Below, piece by piece: positions 4,737 through 5,671 of a stretch of 5,671 nucleotides of DNA. The notes under the pieces were generated by a model that saw only the letters and a list, made by a program, of their open reading frames with translations, was not told where the DNA came from and searched no databases. Every line of letters starts with the position of its first letter. Position 1 is the stretch's first letter. Origin of the DNA: Candidatus Zhuqueibacterota bacterium. Its GTDB lineage: Bacteria > Zhuqueibacterota > Zhuqueibacteria > Residuimicrobiales > Krinioviventaceae. Location: NCBI GenBank assembly GCA_003854995.1, contig RQOI01000339.1:1-5671 (forward strand), in the 5' to 3' direction. Both the position numbers and the translations under genes were made by a program.

Positions 4737-5671
4737 CTTGACGCGATATCATACACATTCATGACATCGCCGTGCCGAATATAAAGCCTGCCGTCTTTGA
4801 TCACCGGATGCGCCCAGTGTTCCCCGGAACCGTCGTTCATTTTAAAGGCGCTGATCGGTTCAAATTTGTCCGGATTCGGTTTCACCAGCACCACGTCGCC
4901 CTTTTCGCTGTAGAGATACAGCATGCCATCGGCAAAAATAATGGGACCTTTGCCGCCATAGTCGCGCGATTGCCATTTGACGTCGCCGGACATCCACTCG
5001 ACGCATGCCCAGCCACGATTCTGATGGCCGGAGGAGTAGAGATAGCCATCCACCAGCACCGCGCCGGCCATCTGGCTGTCCGGCACTTCGTTCGCCCAGA
5101 TCTTTGTCGCGCTTTTCCCGTCGGCAGCAATTTTGAACAGTTGCCCGCCCGTGCCATAGCCGCTGATGGCATGCAGATAGCCATCTTTGTAGAGCACGCT
5201 ATTGGGATTGATGTCGTATTGCGTCACATGCGGCAGGCTCCACAGCATTGTGCCGGATTCCGGTGCAAGCGCGACGACCGCTTTCTCCGTCATGGTCACC
5301 AGCAGGCGACGGCCGTTATGATCGATGATGACCGGAGAACAATAGGCAGAGAGTTGGCCATTGCCTTTTGTCTGCCAGATGATCTCGCCGTTCTGTCGAT
5401 TCAGCGCCGCCATCATCGCTCCAGTCCCGCCCGGGGTGCAGAACACTTTATCCCCATCGACAAGAGGGGATTCGGTCATGCCCCAGTGCAAATTTCGCGC
5501 GCCAAACTCTTTCGCCATATCGACGCGCCAGACGATTTTTCCCGCCGTGTCCAGACATGTGACCTGCATCGTTCCGCTGATCAGATAGATTTTATCATCG
5601 ACCACTGTCGGCGTCGTGCGAGCGCCCTTGTGGCCGGCATCCCATTCGGGACCATAGGTCGTCCGCCAGAG
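4733..5671 (-). CDS. PQQ-like beta-propeller repeat protein, C-terminal part (5' end beyond window)
   Basis: The frame is open through the right edge. The 22 codons before the GTG at 5605 read on in frame with typical propeller sequence (AGHKGARTTPTV at visible residues 12-23), so that GTG is internal and the true start lies outside. The visible 312 residues hold repeated blades of the PQQ_2/BamB-like type: a strand pair of the form VDGxxY, then a Leu/Cys-Leu-Asp strand, then Gly-x-x-x-W (GKIVWRVD, GEIIWQTK, GTMLWSLP, GDVKWQSR). A GYGTGGQLFKI stretch matches GYGFGSRLFQV in the downstream gene, and the two proteins align over most of their length, which makes them paralogues. Such propellers are normally periplasmic or outer-membrane-facing scaffolds. 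'PQQ-like' describes the fold; nothing here shows that the cofactor is bound. The stop overlaps the next start as ATGA. The family call is secure and the function is unknown. Confidence 0.9.
   Translation of the reverse strand, partial: LWRTTYGPEWDAGHKGARTTPTVVDDKIYLISGTMQVTCLDTAGKIVWRVDMAKEFGARNLHWGMTESPLVDGDKVFCTPGGTGAMMAALNRQNGEIIWQTKGNGQLSAYCSPVIIDHNGRRLLVTMTEKAVVALAPESGTMLWSLPHVTQYDINPNSVLYKDGYLHAISGYGTGGQLFKIAADGKSATKIWANEVPDSQMAGAVLVDGYLYSSGHQNRGWACVEWMSGDVKWQSRDYGGKGPIIFADGMLYLYSEKGDVVLVKPNPDKFEPISAFKMNDGSGEHWAHPVIKDGRLYIRHGDVMNVYDIASR

Noticed and set aside
3273..5671. True PQQ-dependent dehydrogenases
   Set aside because: The repeats show the fold only. No recognisable set of PQQ- and calcium-binding residues was found, and the second protein is a small anchored propeller with a BamB-like opening.

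Overview
The window lies inside one tightly packed bacterial operon. Every gene I can support is on the minus strand, so transcription runs from the right edge to the left edge. Twin-arginine (Tat) signal motifs, several membrane-anchored exported propellers and a quinol-type ferredoxin membrane module suggest a Gram-negative-type environmental bacterium. The composition is moderately GC-rich, and propeller families like these are common in Planctomycetes/Verrucomicrobia/FCB-type genomes. The phylum cannot be fixed from this sequence.

In transcription order the genes are: (1) the C-terminal 312 residues of a PQQ-like beta-propeller protein, cut by the right edge; (2) a complete membrane-anchored PQQ-like beta-propeller that is a diverged paralogue of (1); (3) a membrane-anchored NHL-repeat propeller whose only two cysteines are adjacent (Gly-Cys-Cys-Asn-Pro); (4) an 82-residue protein with a Tat-like RRAFLK start and a compact five-cysteine cluster; (5) a Tat-exported ferredoxin with cysteines for four [4Fe-4S] clusters (NapG/MauM-like); (6) a polytopic NapH/NosR/MauN-like membrane protein with two CxxxCP motifs and two separate CxxCxxCxxxCP sites; (7) the first 33 codons of another exported or membrane-anchored protein, cut by the left edge. 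Junctions 1/2, 3/4 and 4/5 are ATGA overlaps, 2/3 is a TGATG overlap, 5/6 has a 9-nt gap and 6/7 has a 66-nt gap containing an imperfect hairpin. No promoter, factor-independent terminator, tRNA, CRISPR array or mobile element is visible.

Proposed working (inference): the NapH/NosR-like protein passes electrons between the quinone pool or cytoplasmic ferredoxin clusters and the exported four-cluster ferredoxin, possibly with the small five-cysteine protein. The three propellers would form a periplasmic scaffold or sensing/substrate platform. No catalytic subunit (molybdopterin enzyme, CuZ reductase, c-type haem CxxCH protein or FMN domain) is encoded here, so the terminal reaction is unknown. 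The combination of propellers, a tiny cysteine protein and a NapG/NapH-type pair is the most interesting aspect of the window.
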